Positions 22,401 to 35,300 of a stretch of 64,000 nt of DNA are shown in pieces (position 1 is the first letter of the stretch; every line of letters begins with the position of its first letter). The notes under the pieces were generated by a model. That model worked only from the letters and a program-made list of their open reading frames with translations. It made no database searches and had not been told where the DNA came from. A program made the translations under genes and the position numbers. The stretch comes from Taenia hydatigena (lineage: Eukaryota; Platyhelminthes; Cestoda; Cyclophyllidea; Taeniidae): contig JADWOT020000008.1 of the NCBI GenBank assembly GCA_036345935.2, positions 6,082,324 to 6,146,323 on the forward strand. The letters run 5' to 3'.

Positions 22401-25400
22401 CCTCGACAGCCTAAAGCCACAAATGACTGGAACTCTACGGTGAGGACAAATTCCCGTGGTAAAACACATCGTCTATTGAATAGCACTGCCTCAAATAGAG
22501 AGAGCAATGCACTATTTTCTATATGAGATGCCTTATCCCTAGGTCTAATTTTGCCTTTGGCAACTCCTTGTGACTTCGTGCGAACCAACTAGATTTGCAC
22601 CTTTGCAATCTAAGAAGAGGTAATCACCCCGGTAAATTAGCTTTTGGGTTTGGTCAACAACATGCTCTTTGCCATCTGAGCAGCAGTAATCACACTGTAA
22701 ATTTAGCTTACACGTCTGTAGTATGAAATCGCACAGCAAGGACCTTGTTTGGTGTGTTTCAGGCCCACTATGTACACCCTCATATCGCCCACCACCAATG
22801 TGCGTATGCTGAACGTCCCACTTTTTAGTCCTATTCCAGCTTCACAAATGTGTTACTTGTCCCTGCCTATTGCTTTCTGCTAAACAACTCTCTTTCACTG
22901 GCCAAGAAGAAGATTAAGAAATTAAGTCCACCATCCTCTCATAACCGGCCGTGAATTATCTGTTGTGATTCGATTACGAGAATCGCAAAATGATATTTTG
23001 TTGATAGTTTAGTAGCATTTTTGTGAGGAATTTGGTGTCATCTAGCCACAGTTTATTCGGAAACGACGCAACTTATCAGCTCACATCCTTATCTTCATCC
23101 TTTTCATTCTTTGAACAGGGAAACAAGTTGAATGGATGCTAACTCCTGTACCATTGAATATACTAATTGCTAAACTATTAGAACACAGTACAGTTGATTG
23201 AATCTTGAAAGCAAGGCGAATGAGTTTTTGATACCGTAGTCGTCCAAGGCTTGCAATCGGTTACTCACGTGCCCTTTGCCTGCGTTTTAAGGATTGACAT
23301 GGAGGCCATTGAGTGACCTTGAGATCTGCACGTGACACTGACCTCTCAAAGCCGGCAGCAATCCTACTGGAGGCCGAGCAACACATTAATGGCCTGTTGT
23401 AAAGATGGAATGGCAAAAGGAGGGAACTTTACCATCACGGAGTAACCAGTATTGAGAGGATTTAGCAACAAACAAACAGCCTTGAAAACACCCTTAATTG
23501 TATGAGATTTTTAAGCAAAATTCCAAAAACTGATGCGTAGGTTATAACGATTTTCCTTGGTGCTTACAAATTCACCTCATTCTTTAACCCATGACTATGC
23601 TTGTTGTCTGGATCAGTGACATTCGTCAAGGAAAATAGATTAAAGGAGAGAATCAACGTGGTGTAATTTTTACCTCGCAAAAATTTGTAATGCAAATGTG
23701 AAGGGTAATCCTCTTTGTTCCGCTGTGAATTTTTAAGAATTGTGTCCATGTGCGCTGCAAAATGATCTCAGCACATCTCCAAGTGGGCAACTTCATTAGC
23801 TCTGACAAACCACCCGGAGTGGAACCGAGTGAATCCATCAACCTTTAAAATAAACGCATGCTGATCGCACAGTGTGCACCGCAGCACAGCACACAGTATC
23901 CAAACTTCCCTTTCGATTCTCCTGATAATGGCAGGAGAAAATTTAATCCAACAAGTCACCAATGCAATTTTCGGCAAAGAACACAATGCGATTTTTGGAT
24001 ATGAGCAGAGTATGGGTGCCATCTTATCCACATAAGTGGTGTACGAGACTTCTTAGGGCTTCCATGCTACATTCGACACAGAAGTATTCAGTCGCGATGG
24101 AAATGAATGGCTTTCAATAGTAACGCATTTTAACAAAAATAACGTTTCTTATGCTCAGCAGCTTCAGGTTCAATTTTGTCGGTTATTTTTATCAGTTATG
24201 TTGCACTAAAATTACAGTCACTTCACCTCAGTCCTTGTGTTGTTTTGCTGTAACGCCAAATAACTTGGTTGGCGCAGCCTCTCTTGCATAGCCGTCAGGT
24301 GTCGAAAGCTGGTACAGAGTTAATCTCAAAGGGGTAATGAAAGGGATTTCACATTTATGCGACGCATGTTATCGGTGGACCCGTCCAAAAACGTCACAGG
24401 GTTGCATACAGTTAGGGTAATTAAAAGTTTTATTATTAGAAGAGAATGACCCAAAGAGTTGTTGTATTTGTAGACTACGCACTGTCGTAAACAACAACGT
24501 TTGGTTCTCCATTATCCACACCGATTCAACGAAGGAATTGCTACACCTCCTGCAGCATGGACAGATAATCTGGGTGGCCACCCATTTACCTCGCCTGCGT
24601 CACTAAAAGAAAGCCTCAAAGCAACCCCTTTTTTGTCGAGTAGGATTCTAAGGGATCAACTTCGATTCTTTGACAAACTGTGCGCGGAGAGGCAACAGCA
24701 AGACATGCAGTGCCTAGTGGGCTTACCGCTTGCCTTAATACCTCTATAATCTACTACCTTAAGAAGTCGTTCAAGTTAAGTGCACAGCCCCCTTTTTGGA
24801 AAATTCACACAGATTTTCTTGTAACTAGGGTTTTTATCGATGAATACCTTTTTTCATTATTGACACTCGAGAAGTTCTGTAAAGATATCTATTTGTCTTG
24901 CTTTTAAAATATGAAACTGTTCTTTTTCTTGCAAAATGTGTAGAAAGTCTAATGGCCAAAGATGGAATATTCAGCACAACTGCATTTTCAATACAAAAAA
25001 TGGCCTTGTCAAAAGGATACGCTTAAGCCAAGAAGGTAAAAGCGATTTTTAAGAGACTCAAACTGCTCCCATTTCCAATAAAGGCCTTTGCACAGTAATT
25101 ATAAACTTAGTCTAGCGTTTAACTAGGACGTCGGAAGCAACTTCCGTGGGGAAAGTTTTGTCAAAAGTGTTGAACTGCCCCAACAGGCCACCGCCTACTT
25201 CATCAGTAAGGCAATATCAACCCGTGATGCAGTTTGAAAATTCTTGGAGAAGAAGCTAGGCTGTAGAGAATGTGGGCAGCATCTCTCCACCCGAGTTGCC
25301 ACGATGTGCCCTAGATTGACAGGCGAATTTGAGAACCCTCAAGGCATTTCGCTCTTCACTTTTGCCCCTTTTTCTAATGCATCTTAAGTGTGTTAAATAA

Positions 25401-25980
25401 TTGATTATAAAGCGTTTGATTGTTGCGGATAAGAGACCGCTTAAGTGCTTCCTCCGAATTTTACTCGATTTTAATCCTGTTCACAATGGGATGCCATTCC
25501 TCTTGGATTTAATAGTAAGGTGAATGATGGACAAAAATGGCGACTGCTATAACTAATTTTAGAAGCTCATTACATAATATTTAACTTTTTGAAAGCTATT
25601 TGTCAGAGCGCAAGAGTTTTTAACTTGCAACATTCCAAAGAAAGACTTTATCATTGCGTTTGTTGACAAAAATATTCTGCAGTATGTGATCAATTCATTC
25701 AATGAGTATTCAGCTTCAAACCCTCCCGACTTGGGTGGGCAGTTCTGTGCTACGCAAAACAGCTAGGAAAATATCTTCCGTATCGTGTATAGCAGTCGAG
25801 GTCCGCAACAAGATGAACTATGACACTGCCCCTAAATAAGCAAGCTAATAAATGGGTAAGTACATGACGCTTCCTTCTACCTTATGTCTACTGAAGCGCA
25901 GCAAATAGTCTTGGAGACTTTGATAGAAGGCTGAATAGATTCTGCTCCAGCCCTCACCGCCGTTAATGAAACAATGTTGC
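19451..25980 (+). repeat. S module copy 1: non-palindromic centre of the A-S-A' palindrome
   Basis: This 6.5 kb is repeated directly in S copy 2 (offset about 18.2 kb at the start, about 19.4 kb at the end) and inversely in S' at 1-3480. Anchors with S copy 2: 19880-19990 with 38075-38190; 20640-20700 with 38850-38905; 22330-22395 with 40575-40640; 22945-23000 with 41217-41260; 24295-24365 with 43070-43140; 25110-25190 with 44515-44590. In the open frames of both copies at 20600-20833 and 38736-38942 (minus strand), the DNA matches better than the translations do. That is the opposite of what purifying selection on a protein gives. No gene, RNA or mobile element is recognised. Confidence 0.87.
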
Positions 25981-26875
25981 CAATTCACGTAGATTAGCGA
26001 TGTTTGACCTCAACTTACAGAAAAATCCTTTCCTCCTTAAAACCAACTGGTATTCAAAAACTGCCTCTCAGATGCACCAGCCTGTCTCATGTTGGAGGAG
26101 AATGGCTTTCATTCAATGCGCATACCACGCATTTGACTTATCCTTTGGTTTGTTATCCCCCTTGGCAAGCTCGCATCGACAGAGCATGCAGAACGCCCTG
26201 TTTTCAAAAAACGACAAGTCTGCAGTGAATAATAGATTAAAGCGGATTCCCCCTTGGCCTACATCATACTGGCACACGTCAATCCTTTCTCGATCAAGTT
26301 AGACTATATATTACCATTTTTGGCCTTTACAGCAGTTTATATTGAACTGGATTTACAACGCTGCATTAAACCAAGAAAAGTATTCCTGTTATTGGAAAAA
26401 ATCACCGCCAGCCTCTCTATCATGCCTCTATCTCTTTTCGTAGCTTTAATAAAGCTTCCTGTAAAAATTAGCTTATCCTGATTGTTTATGTTCAGCAGGG
26501 TGGTACTTTGACCGATATCTTGATAATCTGAAATCTTTTTGTCTACTATTGAGTCACAATTGCTACTGCAAGTAGACCGAGGTGACTAGATTGCACTGAC
26601 CAATTTCATAATTTAAAGGCGGAGAGATGCAAAAGTGGCCTACTCATTCGCGAAATATGCAAAAGCAGCGACGGATGGGCGGATGAGAGAGTAGATGTGC
26701 AGCGCAAACCTTAAAAGGCGGAGGCTGTCAACGGCATATACGCAGTGTTCCCAACATACACCACAGATGCGACAATTGATTTGTACATGCGACTATCTTT
26801 TCGCCTTCTTTTGATCCCTAAAATCATTTTCACCTTTCTGACCCATTCCAAAAGGTCTACTAGTCTGCAGACCTA

Positions 26876-27940
26876 CTCAATCCTTCTCAATTTACAAGGT
26901 GCTGTGTCATGGTACAATGGGCTCTCCTTCCAACCTTCCAAATGCAATTTAGAGGTAGTTAGCATACTTTCACCCACTGCACCAAGTTTAAGTGTTCCCA
27001 TTTGAGATGGATCTGTCATCGCTACTTCCTACGAAAAAGGCGCGTGATAATTTGAGGCAGCATGATCACGCAGACACTTAATTTCAACGTCACACTTATC
27101 GGTGCGTTGCTACATATTGTAGCGGCTCACAAGTTGCTAGTTGTCAGATAAATTGAAGCAGAATTGTTTTCCATAACAAAGTTAATCGCTTCAGCTTTGC
27201 TAAACTGAACAGAAGTAGAGAATCGTTTATAAAGCCTTGCCTATACGGACAAAAGTAGGATGACCAGAAGAAAATTGAAACAAAGTGCCCACTAAGAGGC
27301 AGCAAAAGTTGACCATTAAACTTGCATGGTTGGTGAGGAAGACTAGAGTCTCCTCAGACCAGCATAACAGTGAGCAATTAGCTGTCCATTCGCATGTATG
27401 GAAGATAATGCTTCTGGACACATGGAGCCTCTAATCAATCAGTCATATCTATTGCTGTAGAATGACAGCTCTGCATGTCACATCGCGTGGAGAGGATCCA
27501 CAATTTGTAAAGAGTTTGACGAACTTATCCCACATTTCCACTTCTTGATCCCTAAACAAAGTAGCACGTGTTTGGAATTGTCATAATTGTTCCACTTCTG
27601 TCCCTTACCCTTGGCCTGTGAAACAGCAGACAAGAGATAAGACACTCCTTTGATGCTGCAATGGATGAGCAACATTGTAGTTGAATTCAAACATGCAACA
27701 GCACCCTCATCCGACAAAACTGCCTCTCAGACGTTAATGACAAGCTGTGGTGGATTGATGTAAACACATCAGATTACCGAGTGAACGAGAATTTCTCCAC
27801 TTAACACCCATCAATCACTTACAAATTTTACAGTATATCGTAGCTGAACGGAAGTGCAGAATCCAATTTGCACTGCTCCAGTTCCAACTAGGCTCAATGC
27901 ACAAAATTAAATCACAGCTTTGTCTTCTTTGCTTAATCAA
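26876..27940 (-). repeat. Third near-identical inverted tract, right copy (pairs with 17690-18754)
   Basis: Reverse complement of 17690-18754. It is flanked on both sides by A' sequence that is still homologous to the left arm but much more diverged: 25980-26875 matches the reverse of 18755-19450. The short open frames at 27227-27421 and 27478-27717 mirror those in the left copy, with amino-acid changing differences, and are not supported as genes. Confidence 0.93.
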
Positions 27941-28064
27941 GCCAGAGTTGCATTTTTATGAAGTCTGCGTTCATCATGTTTGTTTGTGAACTAACCGACT
28001 AATCGTACCCATCATTGTAAGCTTTTTGGATTGCTCAACAACATCGTTTACTTGTTATCTCTGC

Positions 28065-28150
28065 TGCCGGGCATGTTGTTTTTATTGTCACTGGTATGTC
28101 TTGTGTTGAATTGCCCACAATGACACTCAAATCGTGGTAAACTGTGAGTT
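28065..28150. other. Approximate junction of a large deletion in A' copy 1
   Basis: Just left of here the sequence matches A' copy 2 at about 46.5 kb; just right of here it matches about 51.1 kb. About 4.5 kb present in A' copy 2 is therefore absent. Most of that DNA (48.2-51 kb) is also present in the left A arm (about 14.3-17.1 kb), so its loss from this copy is the likelier explanation. Exact breakpoints cannot be placed by eye in such diverged sequence. Confidence 0.65.
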
Positions 28151-29351
28151 CATCTGATCGTCTGTTGCTATGAATGTACAAAGCGCATATGCCATAATCG
28201 GCGACATGTTCATCTCTTTAACTATTTGAGAGTTGTTTTCAGATATTTTATTTTGTAAATGCAGTTGTGAAGAATAAATTTTTGTTTACCTCACGGTTTC
28301 CAAAATACTAGCTACTCGTTAGTCAAGTTGGAAAGCAGGTGTTCAGCACGCCACTTTAGTTACTCAGAAGGAAAGATCTGAGAACAGCCAGTGCCATTCC
28401 ATTAAGCTGGATCTGTTAACGTAGGCATGAAGAAAAGAGGCTTGCGATTATTTGAGGGCGCTAGTTTACTCTCATAATTATGCGCATTAGCTTGCTGCAT
28501 TTTGTTAAATTTCATCCTCTTCATAGTTTTCCTGACCATTTAACAGGTGAAGTTCACCTATCTGGGCCATCGTATGACCTCAACAGCTGCGCCAACTGTT
28601 ATTCATCGTTCCCCCTCATTTTATTTAATTATTCTTACTTACTCTGGAAAGTATATAAAATTAAGAATTTGAAGCAGATGCTAACGAAGAGGAGCTATCA
28701 TACGACTGCATTACTTACATTAGATGCTCTGCATACTTCTGCTTTCTGTTTCTTTCATTATTTTCATTGTCCACGAAAAGCGTATAGGATTTTAAATTTG
28801 AAGAAAGTGCTGATGATCTGAAGCAAATCACGACTATGCACTGTAAAAACCAAATTATATCTCATCTCTTTCTTTGAATAACCACTGGTCACAGCACATT
28901 TCAATTCACGTCTATGCTAAATGAGGCCGAGTGTCGTTCTGTCAGCACCAAGTTGACATGAGGGGGAAGGGACATCACGGAGGTTGGTAACGTTTTATAT
29001 GGGAATAAGCTGTATATTATCATAAGCTTGCGATAATAAGCTTTTCTGCAACTGCGAGCAAAGAAAGATTTGAGGCATTCGAGTGTAAGAGTGAAAATTC
29101 AAGCGTTGAAAAATAATCCACACTACAGGCCAAACTTGATAGTTATTCTCTATATCCTGTCATAAGGCGTTGAAAAATTGTGGAGTTCTGCCTGCGATCA
29201 GAGCGTTAACAACGGCACAAGCGATGGGACAGCTGTAGTTAGCCCCACAAAAACCACCTTTATTCAGTAACACAATACCAAGTTATCACCAAAGTACCAT
29301 CTTATCAAAAAGAGAGCTGAACACTAAAACACACAAATAGCTGCATAGCAT

Positions 29352-29380
29352 TGCTTTGATTTGCATTCGCAATCAAAGCA
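29352..29380. repeat. Perfect 10 bp hairpin stem with 9 bp loop
   Basis: tgctttgatt at 29352-29361 is the exact reverse complement of aatcaaagca at 29371-29380. The homologous place in A' copy 2 (about 52000-52035) does not preserve the stem, so there is no sign it is maintained by selection. It is not followed by a T run that would suggest a terminator. Confidence 0.5.
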
Positions 29381-32300
29381 CGCTCATGATTCATCTGATG
29401 AATATAGTGATAGATGTAGAAAACACCTCCCGGGTAGATGGGAACAACGCAGCAATGTTTTATGGGGAAAAGGTAGGAATCGGACAACCAGAATGCATTT
29501 CAATGCCTGCTTTAGCAAAACATAGTAAAAATTATAAAGTTTAATTCTACTGCAAAAAGTGAGAAATTCGAATTTTGTAATATATGATCTTTTTGCTTGC
29601 AGAAATTCACTTTCTACTGCCCAATAGCTGGCTTTTTATGGGTTCGGTAGCATACGAACGGGCATTTAACTCCCATAAACTTTAAAATGATATTCCAGTA
29701 GGCATTCATCAACAATAATGTTGAATCATCGACCAACTTCATTCCCAATGCCTCCTAAATAAAGCGAACCTACAATGACCAACACAAATATGATGATGTA
29801 GTAACCATGAAATAGCCCGACTGAACGGGAATATTGATGCACAATCAACCGAGCACATACCTTTAGCTAGCGAATCGAAATTCGCAACTTGGCCAGAAGC
29901 AGTCCTACTCTGCACTCCACATTGAAGGAAATGGAAGTCCAGAAGACAATTGACGCATAGGTCATGAAGAGAACAGGTGTTTGATAGTGCTTATTTTAAT
30001 TTTGTTATAAAGTGAAGTCATCTCCTTCCATCAACTCTCCCTAAGGTCATCTACGGCAGCTGCTCTTTAGACTCAGGGGATGCGACGCAGCAACAGATTT
30101 GCGGAAGCACTTTATACAAACACAGGCGAAATGTGACTACCCTCCTCTGGAGGAGCATATAGTGTGTCTACTTCTCTCCCTATAAAATGTTTTAGGAAGC
30201 TTCAAATGTCCAAATTTATTCCTACAATCCCGAATTCCTTTAAGAGACGTGAATACCTCTGTAACCTAAAATCCTTATTTTAGCAAAGCCTTCATGCTCA
30301 TCTCATTAAGCACCGCCACGTTGATAAAGAATTCGCTTTCTCAAACCGGCAGAACACGGGGGAAATTCGTGTCACTTTACTCTATCGTATCTTTAAACAA
30401 TGTCATGAAGACAGGAGGGTTCAAGTGGGTCTGTGGTACTGCTTTAGGAACAGCCGGTGGGATGTGATGGATGATCACATGTGAACCACAGATGTACCAG
30501 AAGCTAGAATGCGGAGCATCAACGACTTCCACATTTACTCCCATTACTTTAAGTATTATTTGATCATCAATGTCGTATTTGGCGTCTATCTTACCCAACC
30601 GTTCCCTTCTGCCAACTGTCCTTAACGTTGCATCCATTCGGTTTTAAAGCGGAGCTAAATTGTAATTATAGAATGCAAGGCATTAGAGGTTTGATCCACG
30701 AAGGCCTACGTAGAATTGAGAAGGTGAATGGAATTATAAACCTATCTCATGATATAAGTGTTTGCTTGATTGACTTAGCTTTCAACACCAGGGTATTTTA
30801 TTATTAGCATTCAAATTCTGATTTTGTTATTGTTACATCAAATGAGGATTCCTACTTCGAATTTTGGTTGTTAATGAAAATGGAACAAAATTAGTTGCCT
30901 TATGCAAGCAGTAATGGTGCTGCTAATTCGCATAAAAGTGGGAAATGTAAAAAGCCATACACTTGATAAAACATTGAAAAATGATGGCGAGACTCAGTTG
31001 CACCGTTACTAGCACACCTTCAGAATGAAAAATGGAGTAGGCAAAGAGGACTGCAGCGAAATCACTAGAATCCGTCAATTGTTGCATAGAATATAGCTTG
31101 TTGGGAGAATGGGCAACGAACAAGATAAGGATGGAAACGCAAATGAAGCACCTAAATTTATTGTTGTTTGCATTTAGATCTTTAAGGCGGCCAAGAGACA
31201 GGAAGTCTGAGCATAAAGCTGTACTACCGATCGCAGGCCAATCAGGTAAAGGCTGAAGAGGCCACAGAGGTGGATACAGTGCTAGAGAAAACACCAATCT
31301 CACTAATACCATTGACAGCGCAGTTTCTTACAGTCGTTACAAGGAAGAAGAGTTAGTTCAAAAGCATATCATTGCATCGACAATGCGCTTACGGTTCAAA
31401 TCGAGTTTCTTTCAGACTGAGGTTTCAGAAGCACGCGTGAAGTCTGACCATTCAAAGGGATATATCTTAGCGATTCCGAAACCCAAACAGGGTTCTGAGG
31501 AAGATCTTTGGATCCGCTAAATGTATCAGCATTACCTTGCGTCAACCAAGTTGAATGTGGGTTTTAACCAAAATATCATTGAAATGATCGCATGCACAAT
31601 GGAACTTCAATATCCAAAGAGCTTCAATGTAAATTAATGTCTGCATATTTGTACTATCAAGCTGCGATAAAGCAGAATTTTATGCAAGGTACTGTGAGAG
31701 AGAAGGTAGGGCAAGGGTTGAACTGCCAAATTGGACGAAGTGATCACCCACAAACCCTGTCATTAGCGCAATAACACCCCAGTACTTTACTCATCCGAGA
31801 GAATTCACTCTTTAGGCGTTCTTAGATGGAATACTTGGCCCAAGTACTACAATAGTGGATAGACAGTCCGCAAAACGGGAGAAGGGTCTGCATGTAAACA
31901 ATTTTTTTCCTAGGAGATTAGCGTTAGGTGGATATCACATGCGATAAGATCTTTTCGTTTAAGAAGTTGTTGGAATTACGAGCAAAGAAAAGGAAATGAC
32001 GGAAGAGCATAATACTTCCTGAGGTATGCTAGGCTTTCGGTGAAACGCAAGGAAAATCACTTCGTCATTAATAAATGGATTGTGTATTAGTCGAAGCACG
32101 GTGTTCTTGGCTAATAAAGAGGGTAAAACGGAGGTATCACAGAAGCGCGAACGAACCACACCACTTCCAGTAAATATGAGGAATGCCTCTGCAATCTTTC
32201 AAGAGGTTCGCTATTGCATTCGTTTATAGCTTCATGCCTGATGATGGTGAAGAACGAGATATATGCATCCCTAACACCACAGGATTGCATTGCTTATTGA

Positions 32301-35300
32301 TTCAGGCTAAAAAGGCAACAAAAATTTCATTTAACTGGAAGTGCTTGTGTTCAGACGACTTCATTTCATAGTAATGTTTTACGGAATGCTAAAATTAAGT
32401 GTTTTGTTGCGTGCAGTCTCCAAGATTTATCATGATACTCGCCAATTATTCTACTGAGAGCTACTAATGCAAGGAAAGCTAAGGCGACCCCAAATTGTAG
32501 CACCTGGCAGAGATTGCAGCTAACAATGGGGGCAACGCACTACTACTCCGCTGGCTTCACCCTTACACAAATCGTTTCGCCACAACTCTCAGACAGGAAC
32601 TGATAGGCGTATGCTACAAGAGATTTAGACTAATAGATATTTTGGGATGCCTTGTGCATTAACCTATCTTTATGCGACGGAATAATGTGCACTTTATTTT
32701 TTCTCACCGACGATTACTTCCTGGAGACATTAGCTCGGGTTCTTATGTTATCTATCCTATCTGCTTCTGGAGTCTTGGAGAAACGGTTATCCACTGACTA
32801 TCTTAGCTTACAAAATCATTTTTTCCCCTTGAGGCTCTGTCTCATAAAGTTGGTACAGTGTGATTATGCACAGAGCAAACCTATCGTTTTCGCTTTGCAC
32901 TCAATACGGACATCCCACTGTTATAAGCTGACGAGGAGTTCCCTTCACGTATGGATGACACTGGCATCAAACTCGTCACGACTTAGGAGTTCTTAATCTG
33001 CCACTCTACCTTCCTTCATGCATTTCCAGCAATAATTATTTAGGCGAGATTTTGGGACAAACATAGTTGATGCCAGCTGCTCTCCCAATCTCATTTACCA
33101 TGGCATTTCACTGTCAGCTACATCCCAATATCGTCGGTAATTTCTGGTGTAAAATTCAACGGCATTGTAACGAGAAGAAAGTGGGTTTTAATAAATGACA
33201 CCTCGTACAACATTTTGCCACCAGGAAGCACAAGTGATTGACGCAAAGAAAGGTCAAAGAATCTTCCTAATGATGTAATATTTGTGCTTTGGCCTAAAAC
33301 TTCAAAGAAGTGAAGAACAGAAATAAAGCTTAAAAATTATACTTTTTCCAAAGGTAGTAACCATCCATGATGACCTTTTTGATTCCTCAGATTTAATCGA
33401 GTTCTTTTTAACATGCAACAAAAAATGGTGGTTCAAGGCAAAAGAGGCAAATGTATGATTATTGTGGTTCAATTACGTGTGCGCTGGAGCTCTTCTTTAT
33501 TGGTTTTGCTAAGCATGTGGTGGACATATTGCAACCACGAAGTGGGCGTTTAGAGGATCACGAGGATGCAATGGGAATGCTACCTCTTCGAAATAGGGGA
33601 GAGAGGCGTAGAGATAATTAAGCAGCTTCTCATACATTGCCAAACAAACTGCCTATTGCAGGGAACATTCAAACCAAACAAGATCCTCTGACAAAACGAA
33701 TAAAATAGTAGCATGTGTTGAGAGTTTTAAAAGCAATTGTATCTATAATTTGTCCACCACAGTATTTTATACTAAGTCCCAAAGTGCTTTGCCTGAAAAA
33801 GAGATGGCAATAAAGCCTCACGCTGTGGCATGCACACGGTCACCGGCTCTGTCAGCTTTCATCACGCCTTGATTGAGAGTGCTTGATTTGGACTGCCTCA
33901 TTAAATAAACGTGATTCTGACACCTTCGCTGTAGTGAGGATGACTTCGTATTTACCTCTAATGAACTCTTTTTGTGGTGCTCAATGCAGTATTTGAAAGC
34001 TGCGACACCGACAACGAAATTTAAGTCCATACAGGAAAAAAAGTAATGCATTGAAAGTAAAAAAACATACTCATGTTCCTGACACCAATACCTCTATTTC
34101 GGGGTCCCTCTTAGTGTGGTAAGGGTAACTTCAAGTTAGCTTTCACTAGACTCTTCATACGGTGCTAACTGACGAAATCGAGAAATACATTTCCTTTGTA
34201 AAGATGTTACTTTGGCACTGAAAACCTAAATCCTTACACAAAGAATGCGATGCACTGCTCAAAAATTAGTCCAAAGCAAATGCTATGCTAATCCCGATAA
34301 TGACACAACACATTTATCCCTGCATTCAACAGACAAGCATAATTCCCACTGTCGTAAAACATTCAGATGCATGTCCCATTTTACAAGCAGGAGGTAATGT
34401 GCCGCTTTTATTGTGCGAATTGATTAAATCTCATGGACACATCACTTTGTGATGCTCTATGGGTAAATCACGTTCTCTGCTACTCACTCTGTGTCCCACC
34501 CCCTTATTTTGCTTTTAAGGTACTATTGCAGAGCCGTTCCCTCCACAGCCTCCTCAGTGATAGTGTCCTCCAGCCTCAATCAGTTGCCTTTTCGCACCCA
34601 GCATAAGAATGTAAGTAGAGCTCGTGGTCGTATGGTCCACTCTTATCCACTCTACTAATTTTTACAAAAGTCGAGGACACGTAGCAGCATAAGGATTCTG
34701 ATTGCTACACACCCCTCTTCGTTTTCCTAGTGATAAAACTTCATAACTCTTCTCTATCACTTCTCGACGGTCGGAGACTACATAGTGGTAGTCACTTAAA
34801 AGTCATTTTTCTGCTCAAATCCATTTCTTCCAGTTTTTATTCCATAAACTTTGGTTTGCATATCTCGATTTGAAGCTGATACTGTTCCGTTTTCTAACCT
34901 TGTAAGTGAAGCTCAAACTCGCAGAACATTCACCAGCTGCAGCTGCTGAATGAGGTGTGGCGTTAATTGCCTGCGTGAATATAAATTTGTGCTACTTAAG
35001 GAAAATCTGTGGGTAAGATCTGACCATGTAGGATGGCTCAGGAATAAAGTTTGTTGACATTTGAAGGTAATTTTCATGGCTCAACTTGTTTCTGGGGTCA
35101 CAGTTGGCGTAAAACGTGTGTTTCCATTAGTTATGTAAGACATTCTGCCTCCGTTGGCAAAGCCAACTTTGGACTCAAATTTAATATCTGCAGGAGGTCA
35201 ATCGGTCGTTTGTACTTGTTGAGTGACCATAAAAATAAGTGGCGGAGATATAATCAGGCAATGCACCATCTTACTTGTAGAAGCAGATGTCTCTTCTCAT

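Noticed and set aside
31390..31405. ggttcaaatc, resembling a tRNA B box
   Set aside because: No A box upstream and no cloverleaf could be drawn.
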